A stretch of DNA of 64,000 bases, taken from assembly GCF_004027225.2 (NCBI RefSeq), contig NC_044288.2, positions 20,532,744 through 20,596,743 of the forward strand, in the 5' to 3' direction. A program made the translations under genes and the position numbers. Numbering within the stretch: the stretch's first letter is position 1; each line of letters opens with the position of its first letter. Shown here piece after piece: positions 27,301 through 39,000 of this stretch. Under the pieces are notes generated by a model, which was not told where the DNA came from, made no database searches, and was given only the letters and a program-made list of their open reading frames with translations. The DNA is from Strigops habroptila. Taxonomy: Eukaryota > Chordata > Aves > Psittaciformes > Psittacidae.

Positions 27301-29427
27301 GCTTCTTGAGCAGTGTCCATCCCCCATCAAAATCCACCATGGACGTAGACCTAGCGTCCCCTGAGCCTTGGCTGAGCTGCTGCACAAGACCTGTGGCAGT
27401 GGGGGTCAGAGGATGGTGAGCAGGGGCTGGGGCCTTGTAGCCAGTCTTCTGCAGGTCTAGTTTGTGAGACCCCATCCTGACTGTGTAACCTTGTGTCCTG
27501 CTGCCCCTCACTGGTGCCAGCCCTGGCTGAGAGCTCAGGATCCCCTGTGCCTGTCAGGACGTACTGCTGCAGGCAGGAAGAGCATCTCTGCCATGGCACC
27601 AGCAAGGGTTGGAGGTAGAACCTCTGGGGACAGTCTGCCAAAGGCATGGCCAAACTGTCCCTTAGTCCTGATGGACAGAGCTGTGTATCCCCATCCCCTG
27701 CCACCTCTTTGGGGTGCAGGTAGAGAGCAGGGACTAGGCAAGGCAAGCAGAGAAGGTGTTTGCCTGCTGCCGTGAAGGACCCATTGCTGCTGTGGGAAAT
27801 AGCCAGGTTTGATCCCCACTGATGTGGGTAGGAATTAAGCTGGCAGATACGTAAGAGGCTTTGTTCTTTGCTATCAATCCTCTGAGCCACCCAGCCCTGC
27901 GCCTGGAGCCCAGGGAAGATAATAGCTCCCTGGCTTATGGTGCCCACAAGATGTTGTGCCCTGCAATCCGCAGGGATCAGGCTCCGCATAGCTCCTTGAA
28001 CCGCTTAGTTTCTCTCTGCCTGAAAGGTGTCATGAAGCTGGGCCCTTGCACAGGGGGTTCGGGACTGCCAGCAAGAGGAGATCTCTGCTCGCTCAGCTTG
28101 GGCTGGGGACCCAGGGCGATGTGAGGTGCAGCACCCCCTGCCCCTGCCTGGGATGGTGTCCCTTCCCAGATCCCTGGGACTGGGAGAGGACCTGGGAATG
28201 CAGGGAAGCTGCAGGGGTCGGCTGGGGTTTTCCGGCCTGGTGGCCCATCCCTGGATGACATGTCTCCAGAGCCACCATGGTTTTTAGGAACAGAGACCAG
28301 TCCCCTCTGAGAATGAGGCCTGACATTGGCTGGTGTCACTTGGCAGCTGGCTGCCCGTGCCGCAGGGTCTCCTGGATCATTGCTTCCTTGGTGAGGATGG
28401 TGCCAGGCTGGGTCCTGCACATCTGCCTTGTGCCCAGCCCCGCTGCTGTGGCTGGGAGGTGACGTGGTGTGTGGTGGTGTTGTGAGCCAGGCTGGAGGGT
28501 TGTGCTCAGACCCTGTCTTGGAGATAAGCTTGAGGGGCAGTGGCAGCAGATATAGAGATATCTATATCTGGTCGCATCAGCGCGCTTGGACTCCCAGGCA
28601 GGGTTGGCGGCTCCAGCTCTGCTGGGGACTGTTATTTCTGTTCTATGAGTAACCTCCTGAGTCTGCAGGGAGGTGGCACCTCTCTGGCTGGCAGGGTGTG
28701 CAGGGACATCCTGCTCCGAGGGAAGCTCTGAGCTCTGGTTTGGCTGCCTCTCTGCTCCCTTGTATGGGACTTCCTGCTTCCAAAGGTAGCCTGGGCAGCC
28801 TGGCTCTGCCTTGGGATGACTGGGAGGACCACAGACCCTGGTGGATTCTACTGTGGGGAGTTCAACCTTTCTAGGAATCTTCATGTGGTGCTTGGGGCAG
28901 GAGAAAAGTTACCAGTACTGGGGAGGTGATGGTGACACCAGAACTCCCAGCTCGGACCAGGGGGAATGGGTAGGGTGCTGGCTAGGGCTGAGCAAAGAGG
29001 TAGCTCCTTTCCATAGGGGTGTGAGGCACCCAATGACTTTCTGTGCTTGGTGACCACCAACCTTTAAAACTGTTCTTTTCCCCCAGATGCCAGCCAGGAT
29101 ATCACGGAGAGAGATGCCATGGCCTCTCGCTGCCTGTAGAGCACCCCCCCAGTGCATACGACCACACCACAGCATTGGCTGTCGTTGCTGTTGTCCTCTC
29201 CTCCCTCTGTCTCATCATCATTGCAGCCCTGCTGATGCTCAGGTGGGTGGGAGGGGGCTGAGCTGTTGGACCTGCATCCCTGGGAAGACCATATGGAGGT
29301 GAGGGTGGGAGGGACATCTCCATGACCTGAGTAACTCTTTGCTTGGCTTCACAGGTGTCACAAGAGGGGTGTCTACGATGTAGAGAGCGAAGAGAAAATC
29401 AAGCTGGGCATCACTGTGAATCACTGA
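24309..29427 (+). CDS. HBEGF: HBEGF, heparin-binding EGF-like growth factor precursor, complete
   Basis: Type I membrane precursor of a secreted EGF-receptor/ErbB4 ligand. Five coding exons in phase: 24309-24351, 24708-24878, 26975-27152, 29087-29242, 29355-29427 (621 nt, 206 codons plus stop; mammalian form 208). Signal peptide about residues 1-20 (MDGRAVLIHALLAAVCSAAA); poorly conserved propeptide; lysine/arginine-rich heparin-binding segment 85-103; EGF domain with six cysteines C106, C114, C119, C130, C132, C141 in spacing C-x7-C-x4-C-x10-C-x1-C-x8-C; juxtamembrane stalk 142-159 where shedding occurs; transmembrane helix about 160-182; short cytosolic tail ending in VNH. GKKRDPCLRKYKDFCIHGEC is essentially the mammalian sequence. 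Transcribed away from SLC4A9; expression of this gene is known to be strongly inducible. Confidence -1.
24368..24690. repeat. GC-rich degenerate minisatellite in HBEGF intron 1
   Basis: The 12-mer ggtcccgggcac occurs exactly at 24371-24382, 24519-24530 and 24658-24669, with a near copy at 24617, and the block ggcagcgtggcccc recurs near 24404 and 24533. The intron is only 356 bp, so the repeat makes up nearly all of it. Confidence -1.
24708..24878 (+). CDS. HBEGF: HBEGF exon 2
   Basis: Codons 15-71 plus one base. End of the signal peptide and the propeptide, rich in Gly, Ala and Glu; little similarity to mammals, as expected for this region. Acceptor CTCCCGCAG, donor GTACGG. Confidence -1.
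24879..26974 (+). other. HBEGF: HBEGF intron 2
   Basis: A 2096-bp intron; GC-rich for its first 430 bp (CpG island), then ordinary sequence. No repeat recognised. Confidence -1.
26975..27152 (+). CDS. HBEGF: HBEGF exon 3
   Basis: Codons 72-130 plus two bases: heparin-binding segment and the first four EGF cysteines. Acceptor GTTTTTCAG, donor GTGAGT. The EGF domain is split between C130 and C132, as in mammals. Confidence -1.
27153..29086 (+). other. HBEGF: HBEGF intron 3
   Basis: A 1934-bp intron. Apart from a small perfect-arm hairpin at 28547-28570 (10-bp arms cagatataga/tctatatctg, 4-base loop) I see no repeat or extra exon. Confidence -1.
29087..29242 (+). CDS. HBEGF: HBEGF exon 4
   Basis: Codons 131-182 plus two bases: last two EGF cysteines (CQPGYHGERC), stalk and transmembrane helix (AVVAVVLSSLCLIIIAALL). 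Acceptor CCCCCAG, donor GTGGGT. Confidence -1.
29355..29427 (+). CDS. HBEGF: HBEGF exon 5, last coding part
   Basis: Codons 183-206 and TGA. Cytosolic tail RCHKRGVYDVESEEKIKL then GITVNH, corresponding to mammalian YDVENEEKVKLG. Acceptor CTTCACAG. Exon 5 probably continues to a donor at 29447. Confidence -1.
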
Positions 29428-29447
29428 GGATGCCGGGTGCTGGCAAG

Positions 29448-30495
29448 GTGAGCCCCTGGCTGGGCATGGGGCAGCGGTGGGGCTGGGGGGGGTCTGCTTG
29501 TTCCTGCTGGTTGTGACCACTGTGTGGATCCTGTGCCAGAGCCACGCAAGAGTGGAAGGCAGTCTGAGCCTGGAGAAGCAGTTTGCTGGATTAGCCTAAG
29601 AGCCTGGGCTGCTCTGTGGGGCTCTAGCCCTTCTCCCTCTCCTTCCTGCTCAAGCCCCTGCCCCCTGACATCTCTGGCCACTATCACCTCCTCCTTTCAA
29701 ACCTTAAGTCCCTGCTTTGCCTTGTCTCTGCATGCTTTAGGGACATTTGACAGTGGGGAAGATGCTTCTGGGTTTTTTTTTTCCCACTCTGTTCTGCTCC
29801 CTCTCTGACCCTCTGAGTCACTTCCGCTCTTTAGATATTGCCTCTATTTTTATATATAGAAAAAACCCCTTCCTTTTCACTCCTACTCTGCTTATTACTT
29901 GCACTAGTGCAATGCCTTGCAGCTGGGCATGGGGATCTTGCTGCCAGCCCCATGTGACATTGCTCTGGCTGGGTGGTGGCCCCGTAGCTGGGTGCTGGAC
30001 AGCTTACAGACTTCCTCTGCTCTGGTCCAAGCCCTGACGTTAGATGTGCCCATACAGATCACAGCTACTTCTCTTTTCTTACACAAAAAGGAAAAACTTT
30101 GTTCTTTGTGGGGATGAGGTAATGCCTTCAAAGAATTTCTGTGATGTCGGTAACAGCGCTGGGAGGTGGGAATTTTTTAGCTGTTTATCAGAGTTGAATT
30201 TTGGGGAAGGGGATTCAGCACAAGGCTTTTCATCACTGTCCCCTCTGCCCTGGGGATTATTGGCGTGGATGCGTCCAGGGGACAAAGTGTTGTGGTCCCT
30301 GGAAGGGCAGTGTGGTGAGATGCTTACCCACTGCTCCCCTGGCATCCTGGCTCCCATCCTGAGTCCAGCACTGCAAGGCAGCAAGTGGCTGCTGCAGGGG
30401 CTGCTGTGGGCTCTCCCAAGGTGGGATGGACACCTTCTCACCATGCAGAAACTGCCCAGGGCTGTGTTACGAGCTATCCTGCTGTTGTCTTGCAG
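29448..30495 (+). other. HBEGF: Probable intron in HBEGF 3' UTR
   Basis: A donor GTGAGC follows AAG at 29447, and TTGTCTTGCAG precedes 30496. Removing this gives a noncoding sixth exon, the structure I recall for mammalian HBEGF (six exons). Inferred from splice-site quality and comparison; retained-intron ends are possible. Confidence -1.
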
Positions 30496-30990
30496 GGGTC
30501 GGCACTAATGCACTTCTACCTCCTGGAAGAGGCGAGAGCCATGGAGCCAGTGCTGTTCCTGGGTGCTGGCTGGAGCAGTGGGACAGCGTCTGCTCCAGGG
30601 CTGATCCAGCAGCGGCGTCACTGCAGGGAGCTCCGTGGCCACCTCCAGAATGGAGCTCGGAGAGGTGCTCGCTGGCTGTGTGGAGCAGGAGGGACCGGCC
30701 AGCGGCAGCTCTCCATGTGCTGTGGTGCACGCCGAGAACAAGCTGTGAAAGGAGGAGAGCGGGCTCGGGGCTTGCTGCGATGCAGGAGGGGCGGGAGGGT
30801 AACAGCTATTTAACAAGAGACTTTTCATTTTAAATTATATATTTATTTTAGATAAACTGTACATAGTATTTATATTTATTGTAGGTCTGGCCCCTGCATC
30901 TTTCATGTAGGTCAAGATGACTGGATCAGACCTCCCTCATTTTTTAAGTGCGATGTAATATTCTAATAAATAACACTTTGTTACAAACAC
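30496..30990 (+). other. HBEGF: HBEGF 3' UTR, last exon with AU-rich end
   Basis: Noncoding sequence ending in a strongly AU-rich stretch (about 30826-30885) with at least four ATTTA pentamers, including one near 30808, one at 30841 and two near 30868-30880. Such elements destabilise mRNAs of inducible growth factors, which fits HBEGF. Confidence -1.
30965..30970 (+). terminator. HBEGF: HBEGF polyadenylation signal
   Basis: AATAAA directly followed by a second TAA-rich stretch, with a GT-rich element (tttgttac, cttgggttgttc) 10-35 bp downstream. Cleavage expected near 30985-30990. Confidence -1.
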
Positions 30991-33017
30991 TTGGGTTGTT
31001 CATTTAATGATGGAGCTGGAAAGGAGTCAGACCTCTGAAGGCTAGTGGGGATCTGCAAACAGTGGCAGAGATCCTGAGTGCAGGGCAGGAGCTGCTTGTG
31101 CCATTCTGGGGTGCAACAGAGCAGTGTGGTACAAGGGGCTGGTGGCAGTGGCTGACCTGCAGCCACGCCAGGCCCATGTGTGTTTCTTTTACGTCTTTGA
31201 CAGCAGATGCCCTGGGAGGGATGTGATGTCTGGGTGTCCACTCATCAAGCAGGTATAAGTGAAGCCCCTCTGGCCACTGGTTAATCCAAATGGGACTGAT
31301 TCCTAGTTTTAAGCAGTTCCTGGGTGGCTGCAGGCTCTCGGGGCTGGGGTCTTTCGAGCAAGCATCATTTCAGATGGCGGTTCAGGACTGACTCCTGACT
31401 TTGCAGTAGAAATAACCACCAGGCCACTTCTTTCCTCTTCCCTGATCTTCCCCAGGAAGACCTGAGATCAGGGTGAGATGCTGGCTGTTGAAGCAGAGAA
31501 AGGACTTCCCCTGCAGGAAACCTGCTTTCATCCATCCCCTTTCCCTTCAGAAGATGTCAAGCTTTAGTTTTCAAAGGGGAGTGCTAAGCTACTGCTTTCC
31601 ATTCCTGCTCCTACAGTGTGCACTAAAGTGTGAGCAGTGAGCAGCCTGCAGAGCTTTTTGGCCTAACTTAGCCAAAATTCAGCTCTGGTAAAGCCTGAAA
31701 TAAGCTTTATGCCCACCGGAGGAAGGGTTGCTTGGGAAGTGAGCATGTAGGTTCATCCCTCTTGCACAGCTGGTAAGTTTTGCAATAGCAAAGTCTAGGA
31801 CATGGGAATGCAGCAATACTTTGGCATTCCAGTGCTTCCTGAGATAGAAAGGCTAAAGTACATGGCTTGGGCAGGTTGGGAAGCAGGTGACTGACAACAG
31901 GCACCCTTTTGTGTTATCACCTGGGGAGTAAAAGCAGCTGCAGTGGCCTGAGCCTCGGAGCTGGGGAACCAAGTTGCTGCCTTTGAACCTTCATGCTATG
32001 GGAGTGCCAGTTTAATCAGAGACTCCAAACTTTGGCTTTTTCCAATGTCTATCAAGGAAATAATGTCACCAGCTGCTGTGCAGGAGACCATTCTGCTCCA
32101 GGGCATCTGACTGTGCCCCTACCTTGCTGTGCTGCTGCTGCTCCCCTTCCTGGAGCCACTCCTGCTCCAGCCCTGCTGCCTCCCAGCTGTTCACGGTGGC
32201 AGCTCTGCATGCCCAGGGCTCCACACCACCCCAGTGGGCATGGGAAGAGCTCCGCAGGCAGCTGGAGCTGCTGCCTGGTGCCCAGCTGCCCTCCTGCCCT
32301 GCAACGATGTGTGCTGGTCCACTTTGCTCCTCCACGGGCTAGGCTACCCACAGGTGGTAATTTAACGTGCCAAGAGATGGGAAACATGTTTTGGAGAAGT
32401 AGAGAGTGGGAAGCTGGTTGGATCCAAGGGCTGGCTCCTTCTGGATTGGGAAAGGCTGAGAATCCTATGGATGTTCTCTTCCTAGCTAAGGCAGGGATGA
32501 AGCCCATAGGGCAGCTCCCTGGTATGGCTGTGCTTGTGGCCATGAATAGGAGAACCTGGCTGGGGCGTGTGGAGCTCTGCCCTGCCCAGCATGCCCATGT
32601 ACCGCAGGGCAGATCAGGCTGCTCGCTTCACCGTGTCTGCAGGAACGGGGTGCCAGGAAGGCGGCCTGCACCGCGCCGCTGCCTGCCCTGGGCAGGAGCT
32701 GCTGCCGCAGCGCCTGGCCGAGCTGAGTGCCGGTGGGGCTCCTGGCGAGGGCAGCGGGTGGCCTCCAGCAGCCCCAGCTCAGCAGCCTGGCCCTTCACCC
32801 CGCTCCGGGCACGGCACCAGCTGCAGCATTCCCTCACTCCGCGGTGCCAAGCCCGGTTGCTGCCTCGGACACTGACTCCACGCTGTGACCTCCGGCACCT
32901 CCCCTCGGCTCCCCCTCCTGCCCGCACCCAGCCCGGGGCACCCCGCTCCGCCCCGTCCATGCACAGCAGGACGCGCTGCCGGCGCTCCCCCCCGCGCAGG
33001 CGCTGTGCGCAGGCAAG
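30991..33017. other. Intergenic region HBEGF/PFDN1
   Basis: About 2 kb between the HBEGF poly(A) site and the PFDN1 start codon, same-strand neighbours. No repeats recognised. A 350-codon plus-strand open frame (31993-33045) crosses it into PFDN1 exon 1 in another frame; no domain is recognisable, so it is not annotated as a gene. Confidence -1.
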
Positions 33018-33050
33018 ATGGCAGCGCCCGTGGACCTGGAGCTGAAGAAG
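33018..33050 (+). CDS. PFDN1: PFDN1 exon 1 coding part
   Basis: Eleven codons, [11 protein letters not shown], then donor GTACGA. Phase 0. The N-terminus is that of mammalian PFDN1. Confidence -1.
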
Positions 33051-36000
33051 GTACGAGCCCGCCGCGGCGCTCAGCGGCTCCTCGCCGCGTTCTGCGCAGC
33101 GCCGGCCCGGGCGCCTTCTCCCCTGCGCACCAGGGCGCGTCCGGTCCCCGCTTCCCGGCTTCAGCCGCTCGGGGCCGGCGGGTCGCGGCCTGTGAGAGCC
33201 GCCCCTGATGGCCGCTGCTCTTTCCCCCTCCCCAGGCTTTCACGGAGCTGCAGGCGAAGGTGATAGACACGCAGCAGAAGGTGAAGCTGGCCGACATCCA
33301 GATCGAGCAGCTCACCAAGACGAAAAAGCACGCACACCTCACCGACACCGAGGTCATGATGCTGGTGGACGAGACCCGCATGTACGAGGGCGTGGGGCGG
33401 ATGTGAGTACCTGTGCCTGTGGCTCCCTCCTGTGCCGGGAGCGGCTGCTCGGGCGGACCCGGTTCTGCGGTGGAGCGGGGTGTTGGTTACAGCCCTGTGT
33501 GCAGGGACACCCTAGTCTCTGCGTGTAAGAGGCCTCTAGGCTGCTGCTTGGGCAGCTCTTCCCTTTGCAAAGAACACCCCAGGTTTTTCTCAGTGTGTTC
33601 ATTTGTGTCATTTTTCTCTGTCTTTCATTTTCAATTCCAGCAATCTGCCAGGGAATGCAGCAGGATTTACTGGGGTTTAGCTCTTGGGGTTAGCTCTTGG
33701 GGCTGCCTCCAAAGAGGACTGTTATAAATGTTACTGGGTTTGTGTGGGTTGGCTTAGCAGGCTCTGCTCCTGGCCATGATGATCTTGTCTGGCACCTCTG
33801 GCAAGTTTGTAACCTACACTAGCAGAGCAACATTCTAATGAAAACCAGCATTGGTGAGAAGGCTTTCAGAGATCTGTCCAGCTTCAGTCATTTCCAATGT
33901 AGCTTACATCAGACTCCTTGAAAAAAGATTGCGCACAGTTCATGTGCTGAGAACTTTGCTTGCAGAAATGGTCTACAGAAATTCCCTTTGCAGTATCATC
34001 CAGAGAATGGATCTAATGGGTGTTGCCTGGATTTTTTTATACCCTTGGAAGTGAGCATAAAGCTCCTCTGGGTAGTCCCTCAGAAAAATGTGTTTCTATG
34101 TGTTGTATGACTGTCAAGAGAAACACCTTCGACTAGAAGTAACGTGTTTTGATTAATTTCCATAGTATACTTATGTTTGACAACATCAACCTCTGATAGA
34201 AGACCCTACAAAGTGGTTTCACATCTGAGACACAAGCTTATTTGGTAAATATCACACTGGGTTTCTGCCTTTCTGATTGGAGAGTACTGTGATTATTCTC
34301 ATGAGTTGGGTAACATTGATGACTCTGCTCAGCTCGGGATGTGGTTTTGCGAAACTAAATCTGCTCTGACTGCTGCCAGAAGGGGTGATGGTATCGACCT
34401 CTTCCCCACCCTCTGTTTACTCCACCTTCTTGTGTCAAAGTGGGTGATCGCAGGGCAGAGCAGTGAGCCAAGTCAGACCACAAGTGCCCTGATCCATCAA
34501 ACCATGCAATCTCCAGATAGAGCTGTAGGGAGGTGGCAGGACTGGGCAGCCAGACTAGTCTGTAGCTTGTCCTTTGCTGCGAGTTGTCAGATGGAGTTGT
34601 CCCCAGGCTAATGGAGCTGTTTGGAGTGACAGAGCCCATTTCTTGGCTCCTAGTAAATACATTTTTCCCATGCAGGTGAATTAAATGTGGGGTTTGTGTG
34701 GGGATGCTGGTGACTGGTACATAAAGAGGAGATAGATTTTGGTCCATTGCAAGAGGTGACTGATTTGACCCGGGCAGGCTGTGGGCGTAGGAAACAGTCA
34801 TATTTGGAGTAGTCATGAGACGACTCATAAGGGTTTTTTTTCTGTTTGGTTTTGTCACAGAGCAGACAAAGAGTAGAAGATAATTATGGAGTCAATGATT
34901 TTTTTTTAAACCTATTTCAAAATCCAAAAGTACAAAATCCAAAAAAATACAAATCCAGAATCTCCTGTTTGGAGGATTCCCTCAAGATACCTTAAAAAGG
35001 AGTGTATTATCTTAAAATGATCCTGCTTGTGAGTCAGATGTGGATTGCGGATGGTGTTTCAGTGCTGGCTAAAATGCATTGTCCTGCTTCCTGCTTCTGC
35101 CTCTCACTTAGGAATAAGAGATGCTTACCTTCTTTGTGCCCTAAACAATTTACTTTCTCTGTACTTCTTCCTTTGTTCACCTTTCCATGACCAGGCAGGT
35201 GGCTTAGGCAGCTCTCGCTCATCCGGGATGGCAGAGGCACCATCAGAAAAAATATTTGCATTATGATAGTGTTCAAAAGCTTTTCATGGGCCTTGTTGTA
35301 CTAGTTGCTATGCAAATATAGATGAAGAGAGTGTTCTTCCTCTGATACTACTCATTGATGTGGTATTTCTGTGAGCTCTGCCTGTTCTGTGCCATGGGGC
35401 TGAAGGCTGCGTTGCCAATTGGCAGCAATGCTCTGGTATGAGCCATGTCACTCCCTAGTGTGGAGAACAGGCATCAGGGACACAAGGTTCTTCCTGGAGC
35501 CCACTCCAACTATTAACAGAGCATTCATTGCTGAAATCTGGGCTAGCAAAGCAGGCTAAAGCAGCTCTTGGGCAGGAGTTAAAATAAGGGCAGTCTGGTA
35601 TCTTGTGTTCCACTGAAGACCAGAGGAGGTGGTCATTATGGTTCTTCTGGACATACAAGACATGTTCTATGAAGTGGAATTGCAGAGTTTTTAATTTGTT
35701 GGCTTCATTGGCTTGCATAGATGTGGGGATTCATCTGCAAAGGGATATTTATGACATCTCAATTTCTTTTACCTAGTGTAGCATGTAAAGGTTAGAGCTC
35801 TAGTGGGCTTCAGTTATCCAGAAAGGGTGGAGCTCTGCATCAGTGTTAACTCTGTCAGTGCTTTTCTGACAGCTTGCTTGAATAGCTCCATTCTTTGAAA
35901 TAAGTTTTGTGCTTCTATTTCTGTGCTCAACTTTTTTGTTTTCCTTCTCTTTTTTTCTTCTTTAACCCATTTAACTTGCTACTTAGACTTTGGCTTCTGA

Positions 36001-39000
36001 TAGAGCTGCTCTGTTTCTTCTTGAGTTTTGGTGGTTTGGGGTGTGTGCGGGTGCTAGTACATACACTTCTGTAGGATGAGATACTCCAGGCCTTCGTGGA
36101 ATTTGAAGGCTTGAGAAACTATGGTGATGTGCATCCTGGGAGGAAGTCTGCCTAGTTCAGTACTTCTGCACTTCTTGGAAAGCAGTTGTGTGGTTTTTGT
36201 TCTTGGAACCCCTATCTTGAGCCTCTTTCCTTTCCCAGAGGCTTTCCGAGCACTGCTGGTGAATGTGAAAGTCCACTTGTTGTTCCTCAATTTGGTGTCT
36301 CTTGGAGTGGTTTTGGTCTTTTTTGTTAATATTGTAGAGGGTTTAATATTGTAGTGGGTATAACATGCAGAGGCCTTACTGGCCTCCACATGTGGGGCTC
36401 ATTTTACTTTTGCTATAGCTATTTTTGGTTTGACATGAGAAATGTCAGTGCCACATAGTATGAGATGATGAATTGCTGTGTACTGTACGTATCCGTGAGG
36501 CTGGGATATCATCTGAGTGGTGGCATCTTGCCAAATACATTTCAATTCTGTTACTTCATACTCTTTTGAAAGGCCTGTTACGTAGCCTGAGACACTACCA
36601 CTATGCTGGACTTCTGCTTAAGCTATTTGTGAACTGATATCATCATCTTGCTTTCAGAGCTATGCTGCAAGTTTAAGCTTCAGAATTCTGTCTGAATATT
36701 TCAGACCTTTCCCTTTACATTCTTTTAACCCATAACCTGGACATGATCCTTATTTACAGAAGAAAAATGTCTGGCACTCGTGCTAGGCACAGTGGGGAGC
36801 ACACTGCAGTTGAGATAGTCAGTTTTGGTTTGATATTGCTTCATCATCAGTTTACTTCTACAACAGATGGGAGAACACTTGAAAAATAAAGCGTAAGAAA
36901 ACAAAAATCAAGCAAATACTGTAGCACAACTTTATGTTCAAGGTTTTCTGCAAGTATAGTATATTATTACAGCTATTACAGTCCCTATAAAATGACTTTG
37001 TGCAAGTGTAGTATTCTATGGGGACAGCTGTAATAATATGATTTTGACTTTCTTTTTAAGGGCAGTTCAGATTTTTGGTGGCTGAACCATGTACAAGTGA
37101 AACCCAAGAGAGGATTAAATATTCTTGATTGTTCCTGGGATTTAAGTGCATTCCTGCTTTTACTGTACTTCTGGTTTTGTTTGAAAAGGAGCCATTATAA
37201 ATCCCTGTAAGCTCTTTCTGAACCCTTGAAGATAGCACTCGCTACCTGACATTGCTTGGTGCAGCCACAGTAGCTGCATTTTTACTGTTAGTGTGTGTGC
37301 GAGATGGATGGTATTCCATCCCAGCAGCATGGATCACTTAGGATATGGTAGCTGTGCTGTGGTTCCTGCTTGCATTTCAGAAACCTCCCAAGGAACTGAA
37401 GGACACTCAAGGCTTAATCTTTATGGATCAGTTACTAACTATAGGCTGCTCTGTGAAATCGGAGCAGTTTCTCTATCGCCATCTCCTTGGGCAAGGCTCT
37501 GTGCAGAGCTCAGTGCTGAAGCCCAGCTGCTGAGCACTCGACAGGTGTTGAAGTACTTAAATGAATCCCAGGGACAAGCACGTTGCCATCAGCCTCTGCT
37601 CAATATGTAGTTTATAAACTTGAAGCTTCTCTATCTAGATGTTGGAAAAGGGAAGATTTTAGTTCCCACAATACATATGGTGTGTGTAGGAAGTACAATC
37701 AGGCACCCAACTGCAAAGGAAACAAAATTTGTGTCCAGCTGTTTGACCACTGTATGTTGGTGTATGTTGAACAAGACCAGAGAGTTCCTTTCTCTACACA
37801 TTTAATAAGGGTAGTGGTTCCACACGGGGAAGTGGTGGATTCCCCATGCTGGACAAACTCAGCTGTCAGGGTGCTGGAACATCTAGTCTAGGTCATGCTT
37901 TGCCTAGAAAGGTTGGACCAGATGATCCTTGAGGTCTCATCCAACCTGGGATTCTAGGATTCTATGAAGACAGGGGTGTTGGGAGATGGCGATGAGGACT
38001 CAAAGGCTATGTGGCATGATACATGTGCATAAGCCATAAGGTCTTCCATCACCCAGGAATTTATTTCAGATTTTTCTTGATTTTTGAGCTGCTCCCTTTT
38101 GCTGCAGCCTGAACGGTGTTCTTCACAGCGGGCCTGTAACAGTTTGCAAGATCTTCTTAGAGAGCTGTCAAAGCAAAAATCACAACGATGTACACAGGGG
38201 TAACACACACAAGGTGCCTTTGACTCGAGCAGTGAAGTAAGGGGCAGCAGTCAATTGTCATCCGGCTGATCACGAGTGTGAGAGGAACACAACTGTCAGA
38301 GGGATTCATGGTTAACTGCTGACAGTAGTGGGATACTGGGATTCTGGACTTCTGGCATCTGTTCTGGATGAGAAAGGAGCTTGTTCTCTTAGGCACAAGC
38401 TCTTTTTCCAACTTGACATCTTCTGATGTGTCTCAGACATGATCCTCTGCCCTTCCCCCACTTAGTTCTTGATCTTATTCCTTCTCATTTGTAATCTCCT
38501 GGTTATCTTGGTCCAGTTATAGCTCTCCTGCCCTGCTACTCTACATGATTTCTCCATGCAGTACTGAAACTTCAGAGGAGAAAAGACTTCCATGGTTTGC
38601 ATGCAAGATGTATGTCTGCCCAGGGCTAGAAAACAGCTGCATTGCTTTAAAAAATCATCTTTATGCAGAGAACTGATGTGGAATGGATGCATCTGGTAAG
38701 TCAGTGTTTGTCAAATGTAGAAACAACAGGAAAAAAAAGGGCTTTACAATAAAAATAATAGTTAATTTAAAAAAATGTTTTACAAACACTGAAGTAGAAT
38801 AGGAGGAAAGCAATCCTGTGGGGTGAGAGTGCTGCTTTACATGAGTTTAATACGGAGGCTCAAGAACCAAAGTGCTGAACTCAGGAATGCTACAGCCACT
38901 GTCTTGAGTTTTTACTTTTGTTTTCTTCAAAACTATTTGCTGAATTAACAGAAAACTATTTCTGAATTAACAGAGTGTTTCAGCTGGTTTAGGAAAAAAA

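Larger units (their letters stand above)
32630..33480 (+). promoter_or_regulatory. PFDN1: CpG island and PFDN1 promoter
   Basis: CpG-dense sequence around PFDN1 exons 1 and 2. No TATA box. The start codon itself lies in AAGATGGCAGC (33016-33026), one base from the YY1 consensus AAGATGGCGGC that is common over start codons of housekeeping genes. Confidence -1.
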
